A stretch of DNA of 64,000 nucleotides, taken from the NCBI RefSeq assembly GCF_004137085.1, contig NZ_QYBC01000010.1, forward strand, positions 124,001 to 188,000, written 5' to 3'. The number at the start of each line of letters is the position of its first letter. Within the stretch, counting starts at the first letter, position 1. The notes under the pieces were generated by a model that had not been told where the DNA came from, did not search any database, and was given only the letters and a program-made list of their open reading frames with translations. Source of the stretch: Lichenibacterium ramalinae. Lineage in GTDB: Bacteria > Pseudomonadota > Alphaproteobacteria > Rhizobiales > Beijerinckiaceae. A program made the position numbers and the translations under genes. This document shows positions 42,003 through 51,882 of this stretch, in pieces.

Positions 42003-42668
42003 TCAGCTAACCGCAGCAGAGAACCAGTTCGCGAGATCGCTTACCTCTTCGGGACCGATCTCATGCCCGCATGGGTAAGCTCGCCTGGTGAGCGCGGCGC
42101 CGCTTGCGCTCTCGAGGTAGTGCTCGGCCGCCGCGAACGCCTCGCTTGGCACAACCTGATCTCGGTCGCCCCGGCCATAGAACAGTAATTTGCTGCGAAG
42201 TGCACCAGCCTTCCAGGGCGGCAGAACCAGAGGAGCGCTCAGGAGCGCGGCACCGGCGAAACGCTCAGGATGGCGCATGAGAAGGTGCCCCGCAAAGGCG
42301 CCACCGTTGCTGAACCCACAGAGCCAGGGTCGGCAGCCTGTCGGGACGGAGCGGCCGAGCCATGCCATGAAGCGCTCTTCCGCCACCTCGACGCTCTCGC
42401 TGCGGGCGATGCCGATGGAGGCGTTCTCGAACCAGGTCCTGCCTCGCCGCAGTCTGATGCCGCCCGGCGGTGCGATTACCCGGGCGGGGGAGAAGGCCGG
42501 TGCAAGCTCGTGCACCAGTGCCGCGCTCTGCCCACGCCCGTGCAGGAAGATCACGGTCGGGCTAGTCGTACCGCCTGACCTGGTGGCGAGACAAGGCGCG
42601 ATCTCGACCGTGTCGTCGAAGGATCCGATCGCCTCGATGGAGCCTTCGCGGTCCGACCCGTCGCTCAA
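42003..42668 (-). CDS. Alpha/beta hydrolase (carboxylesterase/phospholipase family)
   Basis: From a TTG at 42668 that overlaps the flavoprotein stop (TTGA) and follows an AAGGAGAG site, the protein has 221 residues. Motifs are the oxyanion strand FLHGRGQS, the nucleophile elbow [11 protein letters not shown], an [11 protein letters not shown] strand, and a [10 protein letters not shown] segment with the acid. The histidine is in [11 protein letters not shown]. This is the YpfH/carboxylesterase type that acts on small esters. It is the last gene of an MFS-flavoprotein-hydrolase operon. Confidence 0.82.
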   Translation of the reverse strand: MSDGSDREGSIEAIGSFDDTVEIAPCLATRSGGTTSPTVIFLHGRGQSAALVHELAPAFSPARVIAPPGGIRLRRGRTWFENASIGIARSESVEVAEERFMAWLGRSVPTGCRPWLCGFSNGGAFAGHLLMRHPERFAGAALLSAPLVLPPWKAGALRSKLLFYGRGDRDQVVPSEAFAAAEHYLESASGAALTRRAYPCGHEIGPEEVSDLANWFSAAVS

Positions 42669-44461
42669 TAGATTCTCTCCTTCGGTGCGATGCTGGCGAC
42701 ATCGTTGGTGAGCGGCTGCAGGTGTACGGGGCGGTAGTCGAGATCGATCGATCCATCGGGCCGCAACCAGGCCAACGTGTGCTTCAGCCAGGCCTCGTCG
42801 TCGCGCTGGGGGTAGTCCTCGCGGGCATGGGCGCCCCGGCTCTCCGTACGACCGATGGCGGAGCGAAGGCTGACGCTCGCCTGGGCGAGCATGTTGTCGA
42901 GTTCCAGAGCTTCGGCGAGGTCCGAGTTGAACGCCATGGAGCGGTCCACCAAACCGAGGTCGTCCCTCATGCTGGACGCGACCTCGGCGAGCTTGTCGCG
43001 CCCCTCGTCGAGCAGCGGGCCGTCGCGGAAGACCGCGCAGTGCTTCTGCATGACCTTCTGCATAGCGAGCCGGATCTCGCCGACGCCCGTCCGTCCCGAG
43101 GCCCACCGGATCCGGTCGAAGCGCGCCACCGCGCGATCCGTCGCGTCGTCCGGCAGCGGAGCGTGACGCTCGCCGGGCCTGACCGCCGCGGCGGCCCGAA
43201 CTGCTGCTGCACGACCGAAGACCACGATGTCGAGCAGCGAGTTCGACCCCAGCCGGTTGGCGCCGTGGACCGACACGCAGGCCGCCTCGCCGATCGCCAT
43301 CAGCCCGGTGACCACGGCGTCGCCGTCACCGTCCCGGATCGTCCTCGCCTCGCCGTGGATGTTGGTGGGGATCCCGCCCATGTTGTAGTGCACTGTCGGC
43401 AGAACGGGGATGGGCTCGCGGGTGACGTCCACGCCGGCAAAGATCTTCGCCGTCTCGCTGATCCCGGGCAGGCGCTCGTGGAGCAGGTCGGCGCCGAGGT
43501 GTTCGAGGTGGAGCAGGATGTGGTCCTTGCCCGGCCCGCAGCCGCGTCCCTCGTTGATCTCGACCGTCATGGAGCGGCACACGACGTCGCGGCCCGCGAG
43601 GTCCTTGGCTGAGGGCGCGTAGCGTTCCATGAAGCGTTCGCCTTCGGAGTTGGTCAGGTAGCCACCCTCCCCGCGCGAACCTTCCGTGATCAGGCAGCCC
43701 GAACCGTAGATGCCGGTCGGGTGGAACTGGGTGAACTCCATGTCCTGGAGCGGCAGGCCGGCGCGCAGCGCCATGGCGTTGCCGTCGCCCGTGCAGGTGT
43801 GGGCGGCCGTGCAGGAGAAGTACACGCGGCCGTAGCCGCCCGTGGCCAGCACCGTGCGATGCGCGCGGAACCGGTGCAGCCTGCCGTCCTCGAGCCCCCA
43901 GGCCAGCAGACCGCGGCAGGCCCCGTCGTCGTCCATCAGCAGGTCCAGCGCGACATACTCGACGAAGAACTCCGTCCTGTGCTGGAGGCACTGCTGGTAG
44001 AGCGTGTGGAGGATGGCATGACCCGTGCGGTCCGCCGCCGCGCAGGTGCGCTGCGCCATCCGCCCGCCGTAGTCGATCGTCTGGCCGCCGAACGGCCTCT
44101 GGTAGATCCTGCCGTCTGGCGTCCGGGAGAACGGCACGCCGAGATGCTCAAGTTCGAGCACCGACGGTCCCGCCTCGCGGCACATGTATTCGATCGCGTC
44201 CTGGTCGCCGAGCCAGTCCGACCCTTTGACGGTGTCGTACATGTGGTAGCGCCAGTCGTCGCCGTCGCCCATGTTGCCGAGCGCTGCCGCCATCCCGCCC
44301 TGGGCCGCGACGGTGTGGCTGCGGGTCGGGAAGACCTTGGTTACGCAGGCCGTGCGCAGGCCCGATGCGGCCATGCCGAGCGCCGCCCTCAGGCCCGCGC
44401 CGCCTGCCCCGACGATGACGACGTCATGGGCATGGTCGACGATGTCATAGGCGATGCTCAT
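42665..44461 (-). CDS. sdhA: SdhA/FrdA-type FAD-dependent succinate dehydrogenase/fumarate reductase flavoprotein, orphan copy
   Basis: The 598-residue protein matches the respiratory complex II flavoprotein over its full length: [37 protein letters not shown] (with the His that usually carries covalent FAD), [49 protein letters not shown] and [12 protein letters not shown]. No iron-sulfur or membrane-anchor subunits (SdhB, C, D) are present within the window. It overlaps the upstream MFS gene (ATGA) and the downstream hydrolase (TTGA). It is therefore more likely a dehydrogenase or reductase for a transported dicarboxylate-like compound than the TCA-cycle enzyme. Confidence 0.9.
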   Translation of the reverse strand: MSIAYDIVDHAHDVVIVGAGGAGLRAALGMAASGLRTACVTKVFPTRSHTVAAQGGMAAALGNMGDGDDWRYHMYDTVKGSDWLGDQDAIEYMCREAGPSVLELEHLGVPFSRTPDGRIYQRPFGGQTIDYGGRMAQRTCAAADRTGHAILHTLYQQCLQHRTEFFVEYVALDLLMDDDGACRGLLAWGLEDGRLHRFRAHRTVLATGGYGRVYFSCTAAHTCTGDGNAMALRAGLPLQDMEFTQFHPTGIYGSGCLITEGSRGEGGYLTNSEGERFMERYAPSAKDLAGRDVVCRSMTVEINEGRGCGPGKDHILLHLEHLGADLLHERLPGISETAKIFAGVDVTREPIPVLPTVHYNMGGIPTNIHGEARTIRDGDGDAVVTGLMAIGEAACVSVHGANRLGSNSLLDIVVFGRAAAVRAAAAVRPGERHAPLPDDATDRAVARFDRIRWASGRTGVGEIRLAMQKVMQKHCAVFRDGPLLDEGRDKLAEVASSMRDDLGLVDRSMAFNSDLAEALELDNMLAQASVSLRSAIGRTESRGAHAREDYPQRDDEAWLKHTLAWLRPDGSIDLDYRPVHLQPLTNDVASIAPKERIY

Positions 44462-45702
44462 CGCGCGTCACTCCCGTGTGACGACCGGACCGTCAGCGCG
44501 GTCGTCAGATTGATGGCGAGCGCGCAGGCGGCAGCGGCCCCGCCCAGGACGAAGAGGCCGGATGGCGGAACGAGGCCGCGCGCGACGACGAAGGAGAGGC
44601 CGTAGGCGCCCACCGCCTGTCCGACGGCAAAGCTCGTCGTCGCGCGGGCCCAGACGGTGCGTTGCTGAGCCGCGTCGTGCGGGACGAGTTCGTGAATGCG
44701 ACCGAGCACGAGCGGCACGATCCCGGGCGTGAAGCCGCCCACTACGAGGCTGGACGCGACCAGAATCGGCACGGCCGTGCCGAACGCGACAGCGACGATA
44801 GCGAGCGCCATGGCGAGATAGGCGACGCGCAACGCCGGGCCGAAGCCGGCCCGGTCGGCCAGATGGCCAGCGAGGAGCGGCCCGACGATGGCGCCGAGGC
44901 CGTAGACCACCCAGAGGCCGGCGCCCGCGTCGAGCCCCTGGCCGAGGCCTCGCGCCACGTAGTCGACGAGGAACACCATGTGTGGGACGAGCGCGAAGGC
45001 TACGAGCCCGTATTCGACAATGAGGGCACGCGTGGTCCGGGACGCGTGCCGCGACGAGGCTCGGGCCGGTCCCGCCTCCTCGCGATGCGGGGCCGCGGCG
45101 CGGGGCCAGTTGGGCCAACTGACGAGTGTGAGCAGCGCCGACAGGACGGCGAGGCCGTACCAGCAGGCCGCGAGTCCCATCCGCAGGAGCAGCGGCACGA
45201 GCGTGCCGGAGGCCGCGATGCCGAGGCCCACGCCCGCGAACACGGCGCCCCCGACAAGGCCGCGCCGGGCCGGGCCGACGTGGGGCAGGATCGTCGAAGC
45301 CGCCAGCACCATGATGAGCGCCCCCGCGACGCCCGACGCGAGGCGCCAGGCGAGGAACCAGGGAAAGGAGAGCGGCACTGCGCAGGCCAAGCACGACAGC
45401 GTGACGGTCACCATGGAGGCGCGGAGCAGCGGGACGGCGCCGAACCGCGCAGCGAGCCCGCGGGCCATCAGCGCGCCGGCGAGATAGCCGGCGAGGTTGG
45501 CGGCACCGAGATAGACGACGTCGGCGGGCGCGAACCACCTCGCGTCGATCAGCGCGGGGATCAAGGGCGTGTAGGCGAAGCGGGCCAGGCCGAGGCCGAC
45601 CAGCGAGGCGGACAGACCCGCGCAGACCCAGCGCCACACGTCGGACGATCTGGGGTGGTGCGGGATTTCGGCGGTGGGGGATCGGGCGTCGACGGCGGTC
45701 AT
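44458..45702 (-). CDS. MFS transporter, YbfB/YjiJ family
   Basis: The 414-residue, 12-helix permease has the family opening [20 protein letters not shown], a [20 protein letters not shown] helix and loop, and [20 protein letters not shown]. The second six-helix half starts after a central hydrophilic loop of about 25 residues. It is first in the three-gene operon with the SdhA-like protein and the hydrolase, and is transcribed divergently from a LysR regulator. A 7-base inverted repeat (45752-45775) lies between them. The substrate is probably the compound oxidised by the flavoprotein. Confidence 0.88.
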   Translation of the reverse strand: MTAVDARSPTAEIPHHPRSSDVWRWVCAGLSASLVGLGLARFAYTPLIPALIDARWFAPADVVYLGAANLAGYLAGALMARGLAARFGAVPLLRASMVTVTLSCLACAVPLSFPWFLAWRLASGVAGALIMVLAASTILPHVGPARRGLVGGAVFAGVGLGIAASGTLVPLLLRMGLAACWYGLAVLSALLTLVSWPNWPRAAAPHREEAGPARASSRHASRTTRALIVEYGLVAFALVPHMVFLVDYVARGLGQGLDAGAGLWVVYGLGAIVGPLLAGHLADRAGFGPALRVAYLAMALAIVAVAFGTAVPILVASSLVVGGFTPGIVPLVLGRIHELVPHDAAQQRTVWARATTSFAVGQAVGAYGLSFVVARGLVPPSGLFVLGGAAAACALAINLTTALTVRSSHGSDAR

Positions 45703-45751
45703 GCATCACCTCGGGATGGCCCGGTGTAGATCTCGCGTTGACGCATGAAAA

Positions 45752-45775
45752 ATGATCGTTTCAGATGCCGATCAT
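45752..45775. promoter_or_regulatory. LysR-type operator between the divergent MFS and lysR genes
   Basis: ATGATCG-N10-CGATCAT is a perfect 7-base inverted repeat lying 22 bases before the LysR ATG and about 50 bases from the MFS start. This is the usual place and geometry for the LTTR recognition site controlling a divergent operon. Confidence 0.55.
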
Positions 45776-45796
45776 CGCTTTGAGAGATGACGTGCC

Positions 45797-46705
45797 ATGA
45801 ACAGCATCGAGCTCGGGGTCTTCGCCGCCGTCGCCAAGGCCGGCAGCATCGGGCGTGCCGCCGAACGGCTCAACACCGTGCAGTCGAACGTCACCCAGAG
45901 GGTGCGGGCGCTCGAGGAGCGGCTCGGGGTGCCGCTGTTCCACCGCTCGAAGCGCGGCGTCACCCTCACCACCGCGGGCGCGCGCCTGCTGCCCTACGCG
46001 ACGCGCATCGCCGAACTGCTCGACGAGGCGCGCCTCGTCACCCGCGACGGCGCGGTGCCGGGCGGCGAGTTGCGCATCGGCGCCATGGAGACGGTCGCGG
46101 CCTTCCGCCTGCCGCCGATCCTGGGAGCCTACGCGGCGCTCTATCCGGATGTGGAGGTCACGCTCGATACAGGACCGACCGAGCACCTGATCGAGCGGGT
46201 GCTGCGCCGCCACATCGACGGGGCCTTCGTGGCCGGTCCCGTCGCGCACGCGGACCTGGAGGCGACGGAGGTCTTCGACGAAGAGCTGGTCCTGGTGACC
46301 TCGCCGAGGGTCGCCTCCGTCGACGACCTGCGGCGCGACAGCCGGCGCGCCGGCAAGATCATCGCGTTCCGCGCCGGGTGCTCCTACCGGCAACGGACGG
46401 AGGAGTTCCTCGCGCGCGAGGGCCTGCTCGGCCTGTCCCGCATGGAGATCGGCACCCTGGACGGCATGATCGGCTGCGTCGCGGCGGGCGTCGGCTTCGC
46501 CATCCTGCCGCGCGCCGTCGTCGGGGACGCATCGACGGCCGGGCGTGTTCGCCTCCACGCCCTCCCGGCCGAGATCGCGCGGACCACGACCGTCTTCGTT
46601 CAGCGCCGCGACACGTTCGTGACGGCGGCGCTGAGGTGCTTCCTCCACTGCGCGACGGGACGGGGCTCGGCAGCCCTCGACGGGGACTTGGTTGGGGCCG
46701 CCTGA
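45797..46705 (+). CDS. LysR-family regulator of the MFS/flavoprotein/hydrolase operon
   Basis: The 302-residue regulator starts with the winged HTH (IELGVFAAVAKAGSIGRAAE then RLNTVQSNVTQRVRALE) and has the PBP-type effector domain from about residue 90 (GELRIGAMETVAAFRLPPIL). It is divergent from the MFS-SdhA-hydrolase operon with an inverted repeat between, so it probably controls that operon. Its 3' end is convergent with a second LysR gene. Confidence 0.9.
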   Translation: MNSIELGVFAAVAKAGSIGRAAERLNTVQSNVTQRVRALEERLGVPLFHRSKRGVTLTTAGARLLPYATRIAELLDEARLVTRDGAVPGGELRIGAMETVAAFRLPPILGAYAALYPDVEVTLDTGPTEHLIERVLRRHIDGAFVAGPVAHADLEATEVFDEELVLVTSPRVASVDDLRRDSRRAGKIIAFRAGCSYRQRTEEFLAREGLLGLSRMEIGTLDGMIGCVAAGVGFAILPRAVVGDASTAGRVRLHALPAEIARTTTVFVQRRDTFVTAALRCFLHCATGRGSAALDGDLVGAA

Positions 46706-46719
46706 GCCGCCAGAGTGGC

Positions 46720-47667
46720 TTAGCGCGGCCCCTCCGTGGTGAGCGGCGATGCCCTTGTCGCGGCCCTGCCATCTCGCCGCAGGCGCCGCGCGATCGCTCG
46801 TGCGAAGAACTCGGTCGTGTGGCGGACGCGGACCGGGACGAACCGGCGTTTCGGCCAGACGAGGTTCACGTCCCTCACGCCGCGCACGAACGCGTCGAGG
46901 ATCGTGACGACGTCCGGCGTCGAGAGGTCCTCGACGAGCGACGCTTCGGTGAAGAAGCCGATCCCGACGCCGGCCAGGACCCCCGCCCGGATCGTTTCGA
47001 TGCTGTTGGACGACAGGTTGCCCCGGACGGACACGCTGAAGGGGCCATCTGGGCCGACGAAGGGCCAGTCCGTCGCCTCGCGCAGTCCGCCGTAGACCAG
47101 GCAGTTGTGATTGACGAGGTCGGCGGGCGTTTGCGGCATGCCGTGCTGGTGGAAGTAGCGGCGAGCGCCGACGCAAACCAAGGGCGTGCCCGCGACGCTT
47201 CGCACGACGGCGTCGGGTTCGTCGACCGGACCGATCCGGATCGCCAGATCCACCCGGTCCTCGACCATGTCGCGCGTGAGGTCCGACAGCACCACGTCGA
47301 CGTCGAGCGCGGGATGAAGCGCCAACAGCTCCGGGATGAGCGGCAGGACGTGCAAGCGCCCGAAGGTCGCGGCCGCGCTGATCCTGACCGGGCCCGAGAC
47401 CTGGAGCGAACTCTTCGTCATCTCGTTGTCCGCGTCGTCCAACTCCTCGATCATCGATCTGGTGCGATCGAGATAGCGTCGACCGTGATCGGTGAGCATC
47501 ACGCGGCGCGTGCTCCGGTTGAACAACGCCACGCCGAGGCGCTTCTCGAGCGCCGCGACGGCCTTGCTGACGGCTGGCTGCGCCAGGCCTGTGCGGCGGG
47601 CGGCGGCCGAAAAGCCTCCGGCCTCCGCAACGGCGATGAAGGCGGTGAGTTCGTGGAAGCGGTTCAT
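46720..47667 (-). CDS. LysR-family transcriptional regulator
   Basis: The 315-residue LTTR has an N-terminal HTH (FHELTAFIAVAEAGGFSAAA then RRTGLAQPAVSKAVAALEKR) and the effector domain with VSGPVRISAAATFGRLHVLP. The segment DLVNHNCLVYGG resembles the AaeR/DmlR-like subgroup. It is divergent from the SDR gene at 47767, and an 8-base inverted repeat with 11-base spacing lies at its start, so it probably regulates the SDR/SDR/quinone-oxidoreductase cluster. Confidence 0.9.
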   Translation of the reverse strand: MNRFHELTAFIAVAEAGGFSAAARRTGLAQPAVSKAVAALEKRLGVALFNRSTRRVMLTDHGRRYLDRTRSMIEELDDADNEMTKSSLQVSGPVRISAAATFGRLHVLPLIPELLALHPALDVDVVLSDLTRDMVEDRVDLAIRIGPVDEPDAVVRSVAGTPLVCVGARRYFHQHGMPQTPADLVNHNCLVYGGLREATDWPFVGPDGPFSVSVRGNLSSNSIETIRAGVLAGVGIGFFTEASLVEDLSTPDVVTILDAFVRGVRDVNLVWPKRRFVPVRVRHTTEFFARAIARRLRRDGRAATRASPLTTEGPR

Positions 47668-47668
47668 G

Positions 47669-47695
47669 GGATCTATTCTCCGGCAGCATAGATCC
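47669..47695. promoter_or_regulatory. LysR box between lysR and the SDR cluster
   Basis: GGATCTAT-N11-ATAGATCC is a perfect 8-base inverted repeat with the canonical T-N11-A geometry. It begins one base before the minus-strand LysR ATG, where autorepression and activation of the divergent SDR operon would both be possible. Confidence 0.65.
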
Positions 47696-47766
47696 TATGG
47701 AAATTGAGTTCGTTATCCAGACCTGGGTGTTCCCCACCTCCTCAGCAGACAGGAGAAGGGTGCGCC

Positions 47767-48561
47767 ATGCAGATCGATCTCAGGGGCAAGAAGGCCGTCG
47801 TGACGGGCTCGACGGCCGGCATCGGCCGGGCGATCGCCGAGGGGCTGGCACGGGCCGGTGCGGCGGTCGTCATCAACGGTCGTGGCGAGGAGAGGGTCGG
47901 CGCCGCGCTGAGGGACATGCGCGCGCTCCTTCCCGAGGCCGACATCACCGGCCTTGACGCCGATCTGGCGACACAGGCGGGCGCGGATGACCTCGCGGCC
48001 CGGGCGGGAGACGCCGACATCCTGGTCAACAACGTCGGTACGGCCAAGCCGAAGCCCTTCCTGGAATTGACCGACGGCGACTGGCGAGACCTCTTCGAGC
48101 TGAACGTGATGAGCGGCATCAGGATGACCCGTCGTTTTCTGCCGGCGATGACGAGGCGCGGCTGGGGGCGCGTGGTGTTCGTCAGCAGCGAGTCGGCGCT
48201 CGCCATCCCGAAGGAGATGATCGACTACGGCATGACCAAGACGGCGCAGCTCGCGATATCGAGAGGCGTCGCGGAGTCGGTCGCCGGCACGGGCGTGACC
48301 ATCAACGCCGTCCTCCCCGGCCCGACGAACTCCGAGATCCTGTCGAACTGGATGAAGGCGACGGCGGCCTCCGAGGGGATCTCGCAGGACGAGGCCGAGC
48401 AGGACTTCCTGAGGACGATGCGGCCGACCTCGCTCCTGAAGCGGTTCACGACCACCGACGAGGTCGCCAACATGGTCGTCTACCTGTGCTCGGAGCAGGC
48501 GTCCGGAACGACCGGGGCCGCCCTACGCGTGGACGGCGGTGTGCTCAGGCAGATCGCCTAG
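47767..48561 (+). CDS. Short-chain dehydrogenase/reductase (SDR)
   Basis: This is a classical SDR of 264 residues: NAD(P) motif TGSTAGIGRAIAEGLARAG, the VNNVG strand, catalytic Ser in FVSSESALAIPKEMIDYGMTK with the Tyr-x3-Lys in YGMTK, and INAVLPGPTNSEI. A C-terminal VDGG follows. The ATG at 47767 gives the family length. It is close kin of the frameshifted SDR at 57500-58310 (shared IPKEM, SQDEAEQ, RPTSLL and VANMVVY stretches), so the two are paralogues. The substrate is unknown. Confidence 0.92.
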   Translation: MQIDLRGKKAVVTGSTAGIGRAIAEGLARAGAAVVINGRGEERVGAALRDMRALLPEADITGLDADLATQAGADDLAARAGDADILVNNVGTAKPKPFLELTDGDWRDLFELNVMSGIRMTRRFLPAMTRRGWGRVVFVSSESALAIPKEMIDYGMTKTAQLAISRGVAESVAGTGVTINAVLPGPTNSEILSNWMKATAASEGISQDEAEQDFLRTMRPTSLLKRFTTTDEVANMVVYLCSEQASGTTGAALRVDGGVLRQIA

Positions 48562-48599
48562 CTCCGTCCGGATCCAGCACCAACCCACGGAGATTTAGC

Positions 48600-49373
48600 A
48601 TGACAACAGTACACAACGAGCGGACGCGTCCGCAGTCGCCGTCCTTCGATCTCACCAGGAAGCGGGTGGTCGTGATCGGCGGCAAGACCGGGATCGGTCT
48701 GGGGGTCGCCCAGGCCGCCCACGCCGCGGGAGCGAGCGTCACGGTCGCCAGCCGGCGCTCGGCCTCTGTAGCGGGCCACCCGGAATTGGCACCCTTCGAG
48801 CAGATCAGGCTCGACATCAGCGATGAGGAGGCCGTTCGGGCCGCCTTCGACGCTATCGGCACTCTGGATCATCTCGTCGTCGTCGCTGGGCCGACGGACG
48901 GCAGCTGGGGCACCTTCATGGACGACGACATGCGAGGGGTGCGCAGCTACATCGACAGCAAGTTCCTCGGCTCCTGGGCCTGCGCGCGCCATGCCAGCCC
49001 ACGGCTTCCCCCGAACGGGTCGATCACCTTCCTTACAGGAGGGATCGCGGCGCGTCCGAAGGTCGGCATGACATCCGTGACGTCGGCCTTCGCCGCCGTG
49101 GAGGCGTTGGGACGCTCGCTCGCGCTGGAACTCGGCCCGATCCGGGTGAACACCATCCGGCCCGGCTTCATCGATACTGATTTCTGGACCTTCCTCTCCG
49201 AGGCGGACGCCGCCGCCGTCCGCGAGAAGGTGCGGGCGGGGTTCCCGGCGCGCCGCCTCGGCCAGCCTGGCGACGTCGGACACGCCGCGGTGTTCCTGAT
49301 GACCAATCCATACGTCACCGGCACCGTGCTCGACGTCACCGGCGGCGAGCACCTCGTGGACTGGGTGTTCTGA
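48600..49373 (+). CDS. Atypical SDR-family protein lacking the catalytic Tyr-Lys
   Basis: The 257-residue protein has a clear SDR Rossmann core (VVVIGGKTGIGLGVAQAAHA, LDHLVVVAGPTDGSWGTF) and the NTIRPGFIDTDFW region. The expected YxxxK reads SAFAAVEAL, with Phe and Glu at those positions. It is probably a non-catalytic or altered SDR, a known divergent branch. It lies 38 bases after the classical SDR and in front of a quinone oxidoreductase, probably in one operon. Confidence 0.85.
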   Translation: MTTVHNERTRPQSPSFDLTRKRVVVIGGKTGIGLGVAQAAHAAGASVTVASRRSASVAGHPELAPFEQIRLDISDEEAVRAAFDAIGTLDHLVVVAGPTDGSWGTFMDDDMRGVRSYIDSKFLGSWACARHASPRLPPNGSITFLTGGIAARPKVGMTSVTSAFAAVEALGRSLALELGPIRVNTIRPGFIDTDFWTFLSEADAAAVREKVRAGFPARRLGQPGDVGHAAVFLMTNPYVTGTVLDVTGGEHLVDWVF

Positions 49374-49426
49374 CCGGCCGCCACCGCCTTGCGTCTTCGC
49401 TTCCTGCAACAATCCGGATCGGCATC

Positions 49427-50392
49427 ATGGCGCATCGTATCCGCATCCATCTCACCGGCGGCCCCGAGGTCCTGCGTTACGAGGACTACGACGTCGGCGA
49501 GCCGGGCCCCGGTCAGGTCCGGCTCGCCCAGGAAGCCGCCGGCGTCAACTTCGTCGACACCCAGTTCCGCGACGGCATCTATGACGCCAAGCTGCCACTG
49601 ACACTGGGGGTCGAGGGCGCCGGGATCGTCGACGCCATCGGGCCGGGCGTCACTGAGTTCGCGGTCGGCGACCGCGTCGGCTACTGGCTGGCGTTCGGCA
49701 GTTATGCCGACATGCGCCTCGTCGAGGCCGACAAACTGGTGAGACTGCCGATCGGCCTATCGAGCGAGCAGGCCGCCGCGAGCTTGACCAAGGGCCTCTC
49801 GGCCTGGGCCATGGTCAAGCGCGCCCATGTGGTCCAGCCCGGCGAGACGGTGCTCGTCCAGGCCGCCGCCGGCGGGGTCGGCTCGTTCGCCGCGTCATGG
49901 GCGCAGGCTCTGGGCGCCAAGGTGATCGCCACTGTCGGCACCCCGGAGAAGGCGGCATGGCTGCGCGAGCGCGGCATCGAGACGGTGCTGGACGCGGGAG
50001 ACCCCGATCTGGCCGCCAGGATCTTCGGCATGACCGATGGCAGGGGCGCCGATGTCGTTTACGAGTTGATCGGCGCCGCGACCTTCGACAGATCGATCGC
50101 CGCGCTGCGGCCCGGCGGGGATCTCGTGCACTTCGGCAACGCCTCCGGGGCGCCGGGCGTCGACCTTGCGGCCCTCGCCGATCGTTCGATCGTCTACACC
50201 AGACCGAACACCGCCGATTTCGTGAACAGCCGCGTCGTCCTGAAGCAGGCGAGCGACGACCTCTGGTCTGCCTTCGAGACCCGCGTCCTCGCGCCTCACC
50301 CCGTGACCCGCTATCCGTTGCGCGAGGCCCGGCGTGCGCATGAAGACATCGGGGCGCGTCGCGTCGTCGGGTCCATAATCCTGACGATGTGA
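49427..50392 (+). CDS. Quinone oxidoreductase (zinc-free MDR family)
   Basis: The 321-residue protein belongs to the medium-chain reductases without zinc: EAAGVNFVDTQFRDGIY, TLGVEGAGIVDAIGPGV, FAVGDRVGYWLAFGSYAD, the nucleotide-binding VQAAAGGVGSFAASWAQALG, and DVVYELIGAATFDRS. It reduces quinones or activated double bonds with NADPH. It follows two SDR genes in the same direction, so the set may act on a single carbonyl or enone substrate. Confidence 0.93.
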   Translation: MAHRIRIHLTGGPEVLRYEDYDVGEPGPGQVRLAQEAAGVNFVDTQFRDGIYDAKLPLTLGVEGAGIVDAIGPGVTEFAVGDRVGYWLAFGSYADMRLVEADKLVRLPIGLSSEQAAASLTKGLSAWAMVKRAHVVQPGETVLVQAAAGGVGSFAASWAQALGAKVIATVGTPEKAAWLRERGIETVLDAGDPDLAARIFGMTDGRGADVVYELIGAATFDRSIAALRPGGDLVHFGNASGAPGVDLAALADRSIVYTRPNTADFVNSRVVLKQASDDLWSAFETRVLAPHPVTRYPLREARRAHEDIGARRVVGSIILTM

Positions 50393-50529
50393 TAAGCTCC
50401 AGGCTCGCCGCCCGCGAGGCGGCGTGATCTCAGGCGCCTCGCCCCAGGGCACGGTCCCGACACCACCAACCCGCGAAAGCTCGCTCCCGAGCCGCTCGGC
50501 GGCGAAGGCCGACGACCTTCGGAGATGGG

Positions 50530-51279
50530 TCAGCGAGGAAAGCCCGAGCGCAGTTCGCGATCGAGGAAGGCCAGCATTGCCCGCCATCCCCGCTCGGCGG
50601 CGACCGCGTCGAAGACGGGGAAGTCCGGCTTCATCCAGCCGTGGGCGGCGGGATAGGTCTCGGCCTCGAAGGAGACGCCCTCCTCCCGCAGCGCCGCCTC
50701 CAGGCGCCGGGCCATCTCGGGCGGGTAGCTGTGGTCGTCGGTCGCGGCGGCGATGTAGAGCCGCGCCTCGATCGTCGGTGCGAAGCGATGCGGGCTGTCT
50801 GGTGCGTCGGTGGCGAGGTTGCCGCCGTGAAAACTCGCCACGGCCGCGAACCGCTCCGGGTGGGTCCCGGCCGCGACGATGGCCATGCCGCCTCCCATGC
50901 AGAAGCCGACGGCGCCGACCTTCCGCCCCTCGACGTCAGCGCGCGTGTCGAGGAAGGCGAGGAGTGCCGCCGTGTCCTGCGCCGCCTTCGCGTTGCTGGT
51001 CGTCGCCATGAGGGGACCGAGCACCGCGCGGAAGTCGCCCTTCAGGACCTCCACGGGATCGAACGGGCCATAGGAGCCGAAGCGGTAGAAAAGGTCCGGC
51101 ACCAGCACGAGGTAGCCCGCATCGGCCAGCCGCTGCGCCATGTCGAACACGATCGGCCGGATGCCGCCGGCATCCATGAAGAAGATGACGGCGGGCCCGC
51201 CCGTCCATCCCTCGGGTGTGACGACGGTCGTCGGGCAGCGGCCATCCGAATTGCTGATTGTGATCGTCTCGCGGGGCAT
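50530..51279 (-). CDS. Dienelactone hydrolase family protein
   Basis: The 249-residue protein, from the ATG at 51279, has the cysteine nucleophile of dienelactone hydrolases in GFCMGGGMAIVAAGTHPE, an Asp in AATDDHSYPPEM and the His in YPAAHGWMKPDF. It would open lactones or thioester-like substrates in aromatic degradation. It is divergent from a MarR gene. The shared AT-rich intergenic palindrome (51349-51366) suggests control by that MarR and release by an aromatic ligand. Confidence 0.93.
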   Translation of the reverse strand: MPRETITISNSDGRCPTTVVTPEGWTGGPAVIFFMDAGGIRPIVFDMAQRLADAGYLVLVPDLFYRFGSYGPFDPVEVLKGDFRAVLGPLMATTSNAKAAQDTAALLAFLDTRADVEGRKVGAVGFCMGGGMAIVAAGTHPERFAAVASFHGGNLATDAPDSPHRFAPTIEARLYIAAATDDHSYPPEMARRLEAALREEGVSFEAETYPAAHGWMKPDFPVFDAVAAERGWRAMLAFLDRELRSGFPR

Positions 51280-51348
51280 GAAGTTACACCTATTGACGGT
51301 GGAGGTCTCGGCGCTCCGGCGGCGGTTGCGCACGTGCTCGCGACGCTT

Positions 51349-51366
51349 TATATACGCACATATATA
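51349..51366. promoter_or_regulatory. MarR-type operator between the hydrolase and marR
   Basis: TATATA-CGCACA-TATATA stands out as the only strongly AT-rich stretch in the 123-base divergent intergenic region. Its symmetry and position, 36 bases before the MarR ATG, suit a MarR dimer site overlapping the promoters. Confidence 0.5.
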
Positions 51367-51402
51367 GCTTGGTGCCAACCGGTTCGATGAAGGCAGGAGC
51401 GC

Positions 51403-51882
51403 ATGAGCCGACACGGGAACGTGCTGTCGACACCGGGCCACCTCGTCAGCCTCGCGGCCCGAGGTTTCGCTCGCCTCAGCGAGGCTCGGCTGAAGCCTCT
51501 CGGCTTCGGCATCGGTCACCTGCCGGTTCTGGTCGCGTTGCGGGACGGGGAGGCCAGCACGCAACGTGATCTCGCGCGCTTCGCGCGGATCGAGCAGCCG
51601 CCCATGGCACAGATGCTGGCGCGTATGGAACGAGACGGGCTCGTCTGCCGAACGCCGGACCCGGCCGACGGCCGCAGTCAGCGCGTCATCCTGACGGACA
51701 CGGCTCTTTCGCGCCTGCCGGAGGCGATCTCCGCCCTGTTCCAGGGCAACCGGGACGCCCTGGACGGGTTCACTGAGGCGGAAGCCGAGCAGTTCGTCGC
51801 TCTCCTGGCTCGGCTTCTCGACAACCTCGACCGGCTCGCCGTCGATGGTCCCGGGCAACGACGGTTCTCGGTCGTACCCTGA
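51403..51882 (+). CDS. MarR-family transcriptional regulator
   Basis: The 159-residue protein has the winged-helix of MarR regulators: RDLARFARIEQPPMAQMLAR, then MERDGLVCRTPDPADGRSQR and VILTDTA, where the DPADGR wing is diagnostic. Helices on both sides form the dimer. It is divergent from the dienelactone hydrolase and is its likely repressor. The ligand is presumably a phenolic compound. Confidence 0.92.
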   Translation: MSRHGNVLSTPGHLVSLAARGFARLSEARLKPLGFGIGHLPVLVALRDGEASTQRDLARFARIEQPPMAQMLARMERDGLVCRTPDPADGRSQRVILTDTALSRLPEAISALFQGNRDALDGFTEAEAEQFVALLARLLDNLDRLAVDGPGQRRFSVVP

